55,893 bases of DNA. It comes from Treponema sp. Lineage in GTDB: Bacteria; Spirochaetota; Spirochaetia; Treponematales; Breznakiellaceae. The stretch spans positions 1 to 55,893 of the forward strand of contig WQWU01000008.1 in NCBI GenBank assembly GCA_009785215.1, read 5' to 3'. Below are positions 19,177 to 26,960 of the stretch, one piece after another (within the stretch, counting starts at the first letter, position 1; each line of letters begins with the position of its first letter). The position numbers were made by a program, and so were the translations under genes. A model generated the notes under the pieces. That model was not told where the DNA came from, searched no databases, and worked only from the letters and a program-made list of their open reading frames with translations.

Positions 19177-19536
19177 ATGGATAAGTTGATTTTTATTGTA
19201 GATGACAATGACGCTAATCTTACTATGGCTGCTTCTGCACTGGAAGCAGATTATAAAGTGTTAACTATGCCGTCTGCCCAAAAGATGTTTGCGCTTTTGG
19301 AAAAAAAGAAACCAGATCTTATTTTACTGGATATCGAAATGCCCGATATGACAGGTCTTGAAGCAATTGTAATTTTAAAGGAGAATCCGCAGAACAGCGG
19401 TATTCCAGTCCTTTTTATTACCGGCTGGAGCGATGATAAATTAATATCTGATGCAAAAAAGTTAGGCGCTTTGGATGTTATTAATAAGCCGATTGTAAAA
19501 TCAGTATTACTGGAAAACGTAAAAAAATATGTATGA
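19177..19536 (+). CDS. Single-domain response regulator (CheY-like)
   Basis: About 119 residues from the ATG at 19177, which has TGAGG 5 nt upstream. The upstream TTG at 19135 lacks a ribosome site and would only add an unstructured stretch. One receiver domain: acidic pair in FIVDDND, phospho-acceptor Asp52 (LILLDIEMPDMTG) and the conserved lysine in VINKPI. No output domain, so it should work by docking to a partner or by shuttling phosphate. Its 3' end overlaps the diguanylate cyclase gene by 8 bp, suggesting coupled expression. Confidence 0.88.
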   Translation: MDKLIFIVDDNDANLTMAASALEADYKVLTMPSAQKMFALLEKKKPDLILLDIEMPDMTGLEAIVILKENPQNSGIPVLFITGWSDDKLISDAKKLGALDVINKPIVKSVLLENVKKYV

Positions 19537-20422
19537 TGAAAGAAAGAGCGTTCTCATTGTAGATGATCAGGAATCATCCATTGTGATGCTAACAAAAATT
19601 TTATCGCCGGAATATGCTCTTTTAACGGCAGATAACGGTTTTGATGCTATAAAAACTGCAGAAGAAAATTTGCCTGATATTATTCTGCTTGATATTCTTA
19701 TGCTGGAAATGGACGGATATGCTGTTCTTACTTCATTAAAGAAAAATGATAAAACAAAAGCTATACCTGTTATTTTTATTACATCGCTTGGCAGCGAAGA
19801 AAATGAAGCAAAAGGCCTGGCTTTGGGAGCTGCAGACTATATATCAAAACCGTTTACGCCTGCGATTGTTAAATTAAGGCTGCATAATCAGATAAAACTG
19901 ATTGAACAGCTGCGTATTATAGAAAATCTTAGTATGCTGGATCAGCTTACAGATCTGCCCAACAGACGTTATTTTGAAGAAAGAATGAAATCTGAATTTG
20001 GAAGATCTTTGCGCGATAAAACACATTTAAGTATTCTTCTGGTAGATCTGGATTTTTTTAAAAAATACAATGATACTTACGGGCATCAGCAGGGGGATAA
20101 AGCATTAAAAGCTGTTGCAGCTTCATTTTCCGCTGCGCTTAAACGTACTCATGATTTTGCGGCGCGTTGGGGCGGTGAAGAGTTTGTTATACTGCTGCCA
20201 AATACAGATTCAAATGGCGCGCTTGATATTGCAGAGCAGATAAGAAAAAATGTAGAAGATATGGTAATTCCGGCTCCTTCCGGAGAAAAAACAAAAATAA
20301 CTGCAAGTATCGGTGTAAATACAAAAACAGATGAGTCTTATAATGATTTTTTTCAGCGTGCGGACAAAGCGTTATATGAAGCAAAGAATAGCGGACGTAA
20401 TAAGGTTTGTTCCAGTTTATAA
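19529..20422 (+). CDS. Response regulator diguanylate cyclase (REC-GGDEF)
   Basis: 297 residues. The receiver (about 5-120) has acceptor Asp55, and the GGDEF domain (about 130-295) has an intact active site GGEEF at 215-219 and an inhibitory I-site RTHD at 206-209, exactly five residues before it. It should make c-di-GMP when phosphorylated and be feedback-inhibited. Oddity: the receiver motif after the acceptor reads ILMLEMDG, with Leu where Pro is nearly always found. It is one of two output enzymes in the operon, next to an HD-GYP phosphodiesterase, so the kinases probably act on c-di-GMP levels. It starts within the end of the upstream receiver gene. Confidence 0.93.
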   Translation: MYDERKSVLIVDDQESSIVMLTKILSPEYALLTADNGFDAIKTAEENLPDIILLDILMLEMDGYAVLTSLKKNDKTKAIPVIFITSLGSEENEAKGLALGAADYISKPFTPAIVKLRLHNQIKLIEQLRIIENLSMLDQLTDLPNRRYFEERMKSEFGRSLRDKTHLSILLVDLDFFKKYNDTYGHQQGDKALKAVAASFSAALKRTHDFAARWGGEEFVILLPNTDSNGALDIAEQIRKNVEDMVIPAPSGEKTKITASIGVNTKTDESYNDFFQRADKALYEAKNSGRNKVCSSL

Positions 20423-20447
20423 AGAATATTTTTTAACGGAGTAAAAA

Positions 20448-21494
20448 ATGCAGAAAACAGTTTTTTTGGTTGATGATAATGCAACAAATCTTACAGTAGC
20501 GGAAGATGCGCTTGTAAAATATTACAGAGTCATTGCTTTGTCATCTGCAGCAAAGATGTTTACTGCTCTGGAAAAATTTAAACCGGATTTAATTTTGCTG
20601 GATATCGAGATGCCCGAAATGAGCGGCTTTGAAGCAATGAAAAGGTTAAAATCCAACTCTTTATATTCAGAAATACCGGTAATATTTTTAACGGGGCGCA
20701 CAGATTCTGTAAGTGAAGCATACGGAATTGAATCAGGTGCAAGAGATTTTATCATGAAACCTTTTTCTGAACCTGTATTAATAAACCGGATAAGATATCA
20801 TCTTCAAATTGATGAAATAATACGTGAACGAACCGAATTATTAACAAAACGTACAGAGCAGCTGGTGCGGCTTCAGAATGGTATTGTTTATACATTTGCG
20901 GATCTTGTAGAAAGCCGTGATAATAATACAGGCGGACATATTGACCGTACTGCCGGTTATATGAAAATTCTTTTGGATCAGATGATCTCCGAAGGAAATT
21001 ATGCCGATGAAATTTTAAAATGGGATTTAGAATCTGTAATATCATCCGCCCGCCTGCATGATTTAGGAAAAATAGCAATTCCCGATTCCATTTTAAATAA
21101 ACCAGGTCCTTTAAACGATGAAGAATTTGCAATAATGAAAACACATTCAAATGAAAGCGTAAAAATAATAGATAAAGCGATTAAAGAAACAGGTGATGCC
21201 GAGTTTTTACAAAACGCAAAATTAATTGCCGCTTACCATCATGAACGCTGGGATGGTACAGGTTATCCCTGCGGATTACAAAAATTTGATATTCCGCTGC
21301 AGGCGCGTTTAATGGCAATAGTTGATGTTTACGATGCTCTTGTTTCTGCAAGGCCGTATAAAAAAGCATTTAATCATGAAGAAGCGCTTAAAATTATTGT
21401 TGAATCGTCCGATAAACATTTTGATCCAGTTATTGTAGAAGCTTTTAAAAATGCTAACGAAAAGATATTGTCTTTTTCTAAAAGTATGATATAA
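20448..21494 (+). CDS. Response regulator c-di-GMP phosphodiesterase (REC-HD-GYP)
   Basis: 348 residues. Receiver about 1-120 with acceptor Asp52 (LILLDIEMPEMSG), a short helical linker, then an HD-GYP domain (about 145-340) with HDLGK at 204-208, the HHERWDGTGYP motif at about 264-274 and the RPYKKAF and DKHFDP elements. All expected metal-binding and GYP residues are present, so it should degrade c-di-GMP. GGAG precedes the ATG. Last gene of operon A. The promoter of the tungstate operon overlaps its final codons. Confidence 0.93.
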   Translation: MQKTVFLVDDNATNLTVAEDALVKYYRVIALSSAAKMFTALEKFKPDLILLDIEMPEMSGFEAMKRLKSNSLYSEIPVIFLTGRTDSVSEAYGIESGARDFIMKPFSEPVLINRIRYHLQIDEIIRERTELLTKRTEQLVRLQNGIVYTFADLVESRDNNTGGHIDRTAGYMKILLDQMISEGNYADEILKWDLESVISSARLHDLGKIAIPDSILNKPGPLNDEEFAIMKTHSNESVKIIDKAIKETGDAEFLQNAKLIAAYHHERWDGTGYPCGLQKFDIPLQARLMAIVDVYDALVSARPYKKAFNHEEALKIIVESSDKHFDPVIVEAFKNANEKILSFSKSMI

Positions 21495-21495
21495 T
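21468..21495 (+). promoter_or_regulatory. Promoter of the tungstate/molybdopterin operon
   Basis: TTGTCT (21468-21473) and TATAAT (21490-21495) with 16-bp spacing. The start site is predicted near 21502, just before the structured leader. It overlaps the end of the HD-GYP gene. Confidence 0.6.
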
Positions 21496-21504
21496 AAAAA
21501 TAAA

Positions 21505-21598
21505 TAAACTCCGATTCTTTTCGGCTAAAGCAAGTGAGCTTTCTCGCTGCCATGCTGAATAGAACGTTAGGGTTCAGTTGGAAACGTCTGCGCCTACC
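21505..21598 (+). ncRNA. Candidate Moco/Tuco-type riboswitch
   Basis: Leader of the tup-moe-moa operon. It has ACTCCGA at its 5' end, a hairpin AAAGC/GCTTT within a GGC...GCC pairing (about 21523-21551), a second hairpin CTGAA...TTCAG (about 21555-21577), and a 3' block TTGGAAACG...GCGCCTACC. These elements and the gene context resemble the molybdenum/tungsten cofactor riboswitch as I remember it, but I could not check it against a covariance model. A 6-bp pairing CATTGT (21598-21603)/ACAATG (21616-21621) would put the ribosome site AAGGAG in a loop and pair the ATG of tupA, a possible expression switch. Confidence 0.55.
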
Positions 21599-21618
21599 AT
21601 TGTGTAAAGGAGAAAACA

Positions 21619-22482
21619 ATGAAGACACTTCGTCTACGGACTATCATGTCCGCCGCAGCAGTAATGCTTTTTGCATTAACCATGCTGTTCAACATCGGCT
21701 GCACACGCCGCGCCGAATCGGTTTCTATCAAAGGAAAAATCACTTTAGCTACAACCACCAGCACTCAGGATTCTGGTTTACTGGATTTTCTGCTGCCCGA
21801 ATTTACAAAGCAGACGGGCTGGGAAGTTGATGTCGTTGCTGTCGGCTCTGGCGCGGCGCTTCGGATGGGGCGTGACGGAGATGCCGATGTGCTTTTAGTC
21901 CATGCAAGAAATGACGAATTGCAGTTTGTTGCAGACGGTTACGGCTCTATACGTTACGATGTAATGTATAATGACTTTTTAATTGTAGGTTCAGATGTAA
22001 ATACAATCCCGCATAATAATAATGTTCTGCAGACTTTACAGAATATAGCATCAGGGAATCTTCCATTTGTTTCCCGCGGCGATGATTCTGGAACACATAG
22101 AATGGAAATTACTCTTTGGCGATCGGCTGGTGTAAATCCTGCAGCTTTACGCAATTATTCTTCTGTCGGACAGGGCATGGGATCGACTTTGCAGATGGCA
22201 GATGAAATGTTAGCCTATACTCTAACAGATCGAGCTACATGGCTCATTCTTAAAAAAGAAGGAAAGATTTCTTTAGAAGCAATTTGCGAAAACGCCCCTG
22301 AACTTTTAAATTACTATGGAGTAATACTGATTAATCCTGAATTACATTCTCATGTCAACACCGAAGGCGGTTCAGCTTTTGTTGAATGGATGATCAGCGA
22401 TACTGCCCAGCAGCTTATCGGGTTATACGGCCTGGAAGAATTCGGCGGTGCTTTGTTCACGCCTAACGCTGGAGCTGAATGA
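21619..22482 (+). CDS. tupA: Tungstate ABC transporter substrate-binding lipoprotein
   Basis: 287 residues. A lipoprotein signal ends in FNIGC (Cys28), followed by the TupA signature TTTSTQDSGLLD and GSGAALRMGRDGDADVLLVHA. Later FVSRGDDSGTH and VGQGMGSTLQMADEM line the oxyanion site. The family binds tungstate (or molybdate) with high affinity and delivers it to TupB. In spirochaetes the lipid anchor would keep it in the periplasm at the inner membrane. AAAGGAG lies 7-8 nt before the ATG. Its stop overlaps tupB by 4 bp (ATGA). Substrate preference between W and Mo cannot be read with certainty from the sequence. Confidence 0.92.
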   Translation: MKTLRLRTIMSAAAVMLFALTMLFNIGCTRRAESVSIKGKITLATTTSTQDSGLLDFLLPEFTKQTGWEVDVVAVGSGAALRMGRDGDADVLLVHARNDELQFVADGYGSIRYDVMYNDFLIVGSDVNTIPHNNNVLQTLQNIASGNLPFVSRGDDSGTHRMEITLWRSAGVNPAALRNYSSVGQGMGSTLQMADEMLAYTLTDRATWLILKKEGKISLEAICENAPELLNYYGVILINPELHSHVNTEGGSAFVEWMISDTAQQLIGLYGLEEFGGALFTPNAGAE

Positions 22483-23156
22483 ACTTTGGTTTTATAAACT
22501 TAGGCCCCGATACTCTTTCGGTAATCAGCGTCACTTTAAGAATGTCTTTTTTTTCTACGCTGATCTCTACTGTTCTTGGAATTGTTTTTGCATTGCTTTT
22601 GGAAAAGCATAATTTTTTCGGTAAGCGCATTGTTGTAAGAATTTGCAGAACATTAATGGGAATGCCGTCTGTTGTAGCAGGGCTTATAGTTTATCTTTTG
22701 TTAATGCGGCGTGGTCCATTCGGATCTTTCGGGCTTTTGTTTACGATAGAAGCGATGATAATTGCACAGGTAATACTCATTACCCCGATAATTACGGGAA
22801 TGGTTTATACGTATGCAGTACGAAGCGCTCCTTTAATGCGCATGTTTGCAAAAACAATGGGAGCAAACCGCCTGCAAACATTGTTTCTTTTTATTAAAGA
22901 AATGAAAAACGAATTATACTTTACAGTCATTATTGCTTTTAGCCGAGCGATTAGCGAAGTTGGAGCAGTAATGATTGTCGGCGGTAACATTCAATACAAA
23001 ACAAGAACAATGACAACAGCGATTACAATGCTTCGCAATATGGGAGACTTTAGCCAAGGTATTACGCTTGGGATAATTCTTTTATTGATGGCATTTTTGC
23101 TCCAGTCGCTTTCGGATATGCTTCGCAAGAATGAAGTTATAGAGGAAAATTTTTAG
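22479..23156 (+). CDS. tupB: Tungstate ABC transporter permease
   Basis: 225 residues with about five to six membrane helices and the binding-protein-dependent permease (EAA) loop GANRLQTLFLFIKEM, followed by AFSRAISEVGAVMIVGGNI, highly typical of TupB/CysU-type permeases. It forms the inner-membrane channel with TupA and TupC. It overlaps tupA by 4 bp and is 13 bp before tupC, so translation is coupled. Confidence 0.92.
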   Translation: MNFGFINLGPDTLSVISVTLRMSFFSTLISTVLGIVFALLLEKHNFFGKRIVVRICRTLMGMPSVVAGLIVYLLLMRRGPFGSFGLLFTIEAMIIAQVILITPIITGMVYTYAVRSAPLMRMFAKTMGANRLQTLFLFIKEMKNELYFTVIIAFSRAISEVGAVMIVGGNIQYKTRTMTTAITMLRNMGDFSQGITLGIILLLMAFLLQSLSDMLRKNEVIEENF

Positions 23157-23169
23157 GGAAAACTATTAG

Positions 23170-23772
23170 ATGATTTTAACGGATATAAAAAAAAGTTATA
23201 GTGAGTTTTCTCTTTGTATCGATAAGCTTGTAATATCAGAACCGGGCATTTATGGTCTTGTCGGCAATAACGGCTGCGGTAAATCTACTCTTGCAAAAAT
23301 AATGACAGGTTTAATCGAGCCAGACAGCGGCTGTATCGATACCGAAGGATTAACTCCGCAAAACATTACATACATCGGACGCAAATCCTATATGATGGAT
23401 GATACTGTGTACAATAATCTTGTTTATCCTTTAAAGCTCCGCAAAGAGTCACCCGATCCCGAACTTGTTAATTCTTTATTGGATAGAATGGGCTTTTTAA
23501 ATAGAAAGAATCAAAGAGCAAAAAGTTTATCGGGCGGCGAACAGCAAAAATTAAGTTTCTTGCGTGCGGTTATTTTTAAACCAAAGTTTATAATTGCAGA
23601 CGAAGCGATGACTGCAATGGATTTAGGCAGCCTTGAGACTTTTGAAAAAATTATTATTGAAGAACAGAAAAAAGAAAAATCGATCTGGATTATAATTAGC
23701 CACCAAATGTTAGATTTAAAAAAAATGTGCAATGTAATATACTATATGAAAGATGGAAGGTTGGAACAGTAA
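23170..23772 (+). CDS. tupC: Tungstate ABC transporter ATP-binding protein
   Basis: 200 residues, a short ABC ATPase. Walker A GNNGCGKST at 32-40 (Lys38), signature LSGGEQQK, Walker B FIIADEAMTAMD and H-loop ISHQ are present. Two departures from the usual pattern are visible: no glutamine at the Q-loop position (the segment reads YIGRKSYMMDD), and Ala in place of the usual Pro after the catalytic DE. The short length means there is no C-terminal regulatory domain. It sits between tupB and moeA with 3 bp before the latter. The context makes the tungstate role clear. Confidence 0.88.
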   Translation: MILTDIKKSYSEFSLCIDKLVISEPGIYGLVGNNGCGKSTLAKIMTGLIEPDSGCIDTEGLTPQNITYIGRKSYMMDDTVYNNLVYPLKLRKESPDPELVNSLLDRMGFLNRKNQRAKSLSGGEQQKLSFLRAVIFKPKFIIADEAMTAMDLGSLETFEKIIIEEQKKEKSIWIIISHQMLDLKKMCNVIYYMKDGRLEQ

Positions 23773-23775
23773 AGA

Positions 23776-24999
23776 ATGGCAGAACGAAACTTAAACTTAA
23801 AACTAACCCCTGTAGAAGAAGCGCTTTCTAAATATTTATCTGCACTGGACGGCCAGCTTGTTCCAAAGTTTGAAATTATCTCTGTAGAGGAAAGTTTAGG
23901 TCGTGTAACTTCTGCGCCTGTTTGCGCAAAATTAAACTCTCCGCATTATAACGCCGCCGCGATGGACGGTATTGCTGTTAAAGCATTAATTACAATAAAT
24001 ACAAGTGAATCTAATCCTTTGGAATTAATAGAAGGTTATGATTTTATCAATGTAAATACAGGCGATGCTGTGTGTGAACCGTATAATGCTGTGATAATGG
24101 CGGAAGATCTAATTTACGAAGACAATGGCAAAAAAATTAAAATAACAAAAAGCGTTTTCCCAAATCAACATGTAAGACATATTGGAGAAAGTATTAAAAT
24201 AGGAGAAGAAATACTTTCTGCCAAACATAAAATTAGACCTGTCGATATTGGAATGCTTTTAACCGCAGGTATAACAACTATAGAAGTTTATGCAATCCCA
24301 AAAGTTGCAATTTTCCCGACAGGTTCGGAGATCATCGATATTTGCGCTTCTAATTTGCCAATGGGCGAAGTTCCCGAAGCGGGAAAAATAATCGAATCCA
24401 ACTCACGTATGTACGAAGCGCAAGTTAAACAAGCTGGCGGCGAACCAGTTCGCTTTGCAACTATTCCCGACAATTTTGATTTGTTAAAAGACGTAATAAC
24501 TAAAGCGGCGGCAGAGTTTGACATGGTATTAATTAACGCAGGCTCCAGCGCAGGCACCGAGGACTTTACTGTTCAAGTACTGCGTGAAATCGGCGAAGTA
24601 ATAATTCACGGCGTTGCAATGAAGCCGGGAAAACCTGTGATTCTTGCGATTGTAAATGGAAAACCTGTAATCGGCACACCCGGTTATCCTGTGTCTGCAT
24701 TTCTTTCGTTTGAAACATTCGCTCTGCCGATTCTTTCTGTTCTTACAGGCCGTTCGATAAAACCAAAACAAAAAATAGAAGCGGTATTATCAGAAAAAAT
24801 AACTTCCACCCCAAAACAGCGGGAATATGTTAGAATTAGGCTGGAGCAACTAAACGGCCAGCTGACTGCTTTTCCATTAACAAGACATTCAGGTATTGCA
24901 ATGTCGCTTGTAAAAGCCGACGGTTTTTGCATTTTAGATATTGGCTGTGAATGTATCGAAGCAGGCGAAACTGTTAGTATTGAACTGATTGAATCGTAA
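23776..24999 (+). CDS. moeA: Molybdopterin molybdenumtransferase
   Basis: 407 residues, the family's usual length. It inserts molybdenum (or tungsten) into adenylylated molybdopterin. Visible marks are SPHYNAAAMDGIAVKA near the N terminus, NTGDAVCEPYNAVIMAEDL, PTGSEII, the MPT-binding INAGSSAGTEDF and GVAMKPGKPVILA, and GTPGYPVSAFLSF. Located between tupC and moaC, so uptake and insertion are co-expressed. Confidence 0.94.
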   Translation: MAERNLNLKLTPVEEALSKYLSALDGQLVPKFEIISVEESLGRVTSAPVCAKLNSPHYNAAAMDGIAVKALITINTSESNPLELIEGYDFINVNTGDAVCEPYNAVIMAEDLIYEDNGKKIKITKSVFPNQHVRHIGESIKIGEEILSAKHKIRPVDIGMLLTAGITTIEVYAIPKVAIFPTGSEIIDICASNLPMGEVPEAGKIIESNSRMYEAQVKQAGGEPVRFATIPDNFDLLKDVITKAAAEFDMVLINAGSSAGTEDFTVQVLREIGEVIIHGVAMKPGKPVILAIVNGKPVIGTPGYPVSAFLSFETFALPILSVLTGRSIKPKQKIEAVLSEKITSTPKQREYVRIRLEQLNGQLTAFPLTRHSGIAMSLVKADGFCILDIGCECIEAGETVSIELIES

Positions 25000-25014
25000 A
25001 CACAGGAGACAATT

Positions 25015-25476
25015 ATGGAAAAAGATTTTTCTCATTTTGATTCGCAGGGCAATGCGATAATGGTAGATGTCTCTGATAAACAAATTACTTCCCGTTGTGC
25101 AATAGCAAAGGGCTGCATTACAATGAACGCTGATTCAATGAAAGCTGTACTCGGCGGAACTGCAAAAAAAGGCGATGTACTAGGAGTTGCCCGCATTGCA
25201 GGAATAATGGCAGCAAAAAAAACTGCCGACCTTATCCCCCTTTGCCATCCGCTTAACTTTGACAAATGTACGATTGATTTTGCGATTGATGAAAGTAAAA
25301 ACCAAATAGAGACCATATGTCAAATAAAACTTACAGGAAAAACAGGCGCCGAAATGGAAGCGCTCACAGGTGTCTCGGTCGCCCTATTAACGATTTACGA
25401 TATGTGCAAAGCACTGGACAGGGAAATGGTTATTGGTGATGTTAAACTTTATGAAAAAACTGGCGGAAAAAAATGA
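25015..25476 (+). CDS. moaC: Cyclic pyranopterin monophosphate synthase
   Basis: 153 residues. It catalyses the second step of molybdopterin synthesis, converting 3',8-cyclo-GTP to cPMP. The family sequence is intact: [13 protein letters not shown], then [27 protein letters not shown], with the catalytic lysine and aspartate regions. CAGGAGAC precedes the ATG. Its natural partner moaA is 3.7 kb downstream, separated from it by the VapBC-like pair and three unrelated genes. Confidence 0.95.
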   Translation: MEKDFSHFDSQGNAIMVDVSDKQITSRCAIAKGCITMNADSMKAVLGGTAKKGDVLGVARIAGIMAAKKTADLIPLCHPLNFDKCTIDFAIDESKNQIETICQIKLTGKTGAEMEALTGVSVALLTIYDMCKALDREMVIGDVKLYEKTGGKK

Positions 25477-25506
25477 GACACGGGCTAAGTCAGAATGGAT
25501 TATTGC

Positions 25507-25534
25507 TTGAATAAAATTGCTTTTGGTGTTAAAT
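25507..25534 (+). promoter_or_regulatory. Possible promoter of the toxin-antitoxin pair
   Basis: TTGAAT (25507-25512) and TTAAAT (25529-25534) at 16-bp spacing. The start site would fall 0-3 nt from the antitoxin ATG at 25542, which has no ribosome site. A weak call. Confidence 0.35.
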
Positions 25535-25541
25535 TTACCTT

Positions 25542-25817
25542 ATGACTATAACACAAACTGTAGAAATACCAGTTAACCGCCGTTTATTTATTGATGTACC
25601 CAACGAAGTGCCTGCAGGAAAGGCACAAGTAGAAATAAAAGTTATCCCTTTTGTAAAAAAAGAAGAAAAATCTTTAGAAACAATACCCCTTTTATCTTTT
25701 AGGGGTTCATGTAAAGGTCTTGATACTATGGATAAGTATTTTGCGCGAAAACGGGCAGACAAAGCATTTGAAAATGGTCAAATAAAAGATAACCCATATA
25801 AAATCGGGGAGCAATAG
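25542..25817 (+). CDS. Antitoxin-like protein of a VapBC-type pair
   Basis: 91 residues. The N-terminal half (TVEIPVNRRLFIDVPNEVPAGKA) resembles AbrB-like or VapB-type beta strands, and the basic, disordered-looking C terminus (KGLDTMDKYFARKRADKAF) fits a toxin-wrapping tail. Assignment rests mainly on position: it ends 2 bp before a PIN-domain gene, and it has the right size. It probably represses its own promoter. Function not proven by sequence. Confidence 0.6.
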   Translation: MTITQTVEIPVNRRLFIDVPNEVPAGKAQVEIKVIPFVKKEEKSLETIPLLSFRGSCKGLDTMDKYFARKRADKAFENGQIKDNPYKIGEQ

Positions 25818-25819
25818 TT

Positions 25820-26227
25820 GTGGACTACGTTCTTGATGCTTGTGCTCTGATTGCTCTCTTTAATGAAGAAGAAGGGGCTGATACTGTTGAAAAATTAATG
25901 ATTCAAGCAAAAAACGACATCGATCGTTTATTTATGAGCAGTATTCAGGTAATGGAAGTTTATTACGACAGAATTTATGTTAAAGGTATTGAGTATGCCA
26001 ACACTATACTAGAAAGCATATATACTTCACCGATAATTGTTTTACACGATGTTTCTCGTGATGTAATAACTGAAGCAGCAAGATTTAAAACATCGTATTC
26101 CATGTCTATCGCTGATACCTTCGCTGCTGCAACTGCTAAAAGTCTTGGTGCGCCTCTTGTTACTAAAGATAACGAAATGAAAGAAGCAGGAGATGCAGGA
26201 GAGTTTTCTATATTTTGGCTAAGATAG
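25820..26227 (+). CDS. PIN-domain ribonuclease toxin (VapC-like)
   Basis: 135 residues. It starts at GTG 25820 with GGGGAG 8 nt upstream. PIN-fold acidic residues are present: Asp6 in VLDACALIALF, the glutamate in QVMEVYYD, and the aspartates of SIADTFAAA and VTKDNEM. PIN toxins cut RNA (often initiator tRNA) and are neutralised by the upstream antitoxin. Its TAG stop sits at the very start of direct repeat R1, so sequence inserted downstream begins precisely at its end. Confidence 0.82.
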   Translation: MDYVLDACALIALFNEEEGADTVEKLMIQAKNDIDRLFMSSIQVMEVYYDRIYVKGIEYANTILESIYTSPIIVLHDVSRDVITEAARFKTSYSMSIADTFAAATAKSLGAPLVTKDNEMKEAGDAGEFSIFWLR

Positions 26228-26304
26228 CAATGTATAAAAATCACGCTGTATATAGCGTATGCAGCAAACAAACAACATCACAAAAAAGCGGTAATAGGTA
26301 CCTT
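26226..26304 (+). repeat. Direct repeat R1 (partner at 29035)
   Basis: About 78 bp with roughly 80% identity to 29035-29112; most differences are transitions. It contains the hairpin GCTGTATA/TATGCAGC (loop TAGCG), and ends in the palindromic AGGTACCTT. In R2 the pair CTG/CAG of this stem becomes CTA/TAG, a compensating change. It also forms the start of the following reading frame. Confidence 0.75.
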
Positions 26305-26862
26305 CGTGCCGTAATTGTATTAATTTTGCTATTTTCACAAGTGTTTTATTTGCACGCAACGGTACAGTCTTCTGATCTTATTATTTATAATGGTAACAGT
26401 TATCCATTAATCGTAACATTTCCAATGGAATCTTATTTCATTGAATTTCCGGAAAAACGCCCTCCATCACCTCATTCTGCATTATGGAGAGGATATATTG
26501 CATCTTTTGAAATCATTCAAAATGAGTTATGGGTTATCGATATTGAATGGAATAATATATTTAGTAATGTTCGCGGATATCAAACCATAATCGGTGAATT
26601 ATTTGGAGTTGATAGAATAAAGATAGATTGGTATAGCGGGTTCCTTGTTATTCCGCAAGGTGAAAGAATTGATTATGAGAGTGTAAGCTGGGATCTTGAT
26701 TACGAAAATTATTTAATTATAGAAATCGAAAACGGAAATGTTATAAATGAATATTTACTTGCTTTTGCTCAATATAGTGTGTTTTTTGAAGAACAGCTAA
26801 GAGAAAGATATATAGAGATATTTCAAACTTGGAATAATATTAACTTTCCAGTAACTTTTTAA
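26230..26862 (+). CDS. Secreted protein of unknown function
   Basis: 210 residues from the ATG at 26230. The N-terminal 27 residues are encoded by repeat R1 and may not be part of the ancestral protein. A hydrophobic segment (AVIVLILLFSQVFYLHA, about 30-46) could be a signal peptide or anchor. The rest is acidic and aromatic-rich (for example WVIDIEWNNIF, and IKIDWYSGFLVIP) with no motif I recognise. The true start is uncertain because R1 supplies the only ATG and no ribosome site is obvious. It is bounded by AGGTACCTT at both ends (26296-26304 and 26891-26899). Confidence 0.55.
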   Translation: MYKNHAVYSVCSKQTTSQKSGNRYLRAVIVLILLFSQVFYLHATVQSSDLIIYNGNSYPLIVTFPMESYFIEFPEKRPPSPHSALWRGYIASFEIIQNELWVIDIEWNNIFSNVRGYQTIIGELFGVDRIKIDWYSGFLVIPQGERIDYESVSWDLDYENYLIIEIENGNVINEYLLAFAQYSVFFEEQLRERYIEIFQTWNNINFPVTF

Positions 26863-26885
26863 TTATTAGTAAAAGGAGATTTAAA

Positions 26886-26933
26886 ATGATAGGTACCTTG
26901 TGTGATACCATTGCGCCGCTCATTTTTTTATGA
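26886..26933 (+). CDS. Possible 15-codon ORF carrying the AGGTACCTT motif
   Basis: AAAGGAG is 7 nt before ATG 26886, and the frame reads MIGTLCDTIAPLIFL before TGA. It begins with the third AGGTACCTT copy (26891-26899). It may be a gene remnant at a recombination junction or a real small peptide. Only the good ribosome site argues for translation. Confidence 0.25.
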   Translation: MIGTLCDTIAPLIFL

Positions 26934-26960
26934 TAAAATAAATATACAGAGAGGTCAATA

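Noticed and set aside
25542..26227. Whole 25.5-29.1 kb block as a mobile element
   Set aside because: No transposase, integrase or terminal inverted repeats; only the direct repeats R1/R2 mark edges, and VapBC lies outside them.
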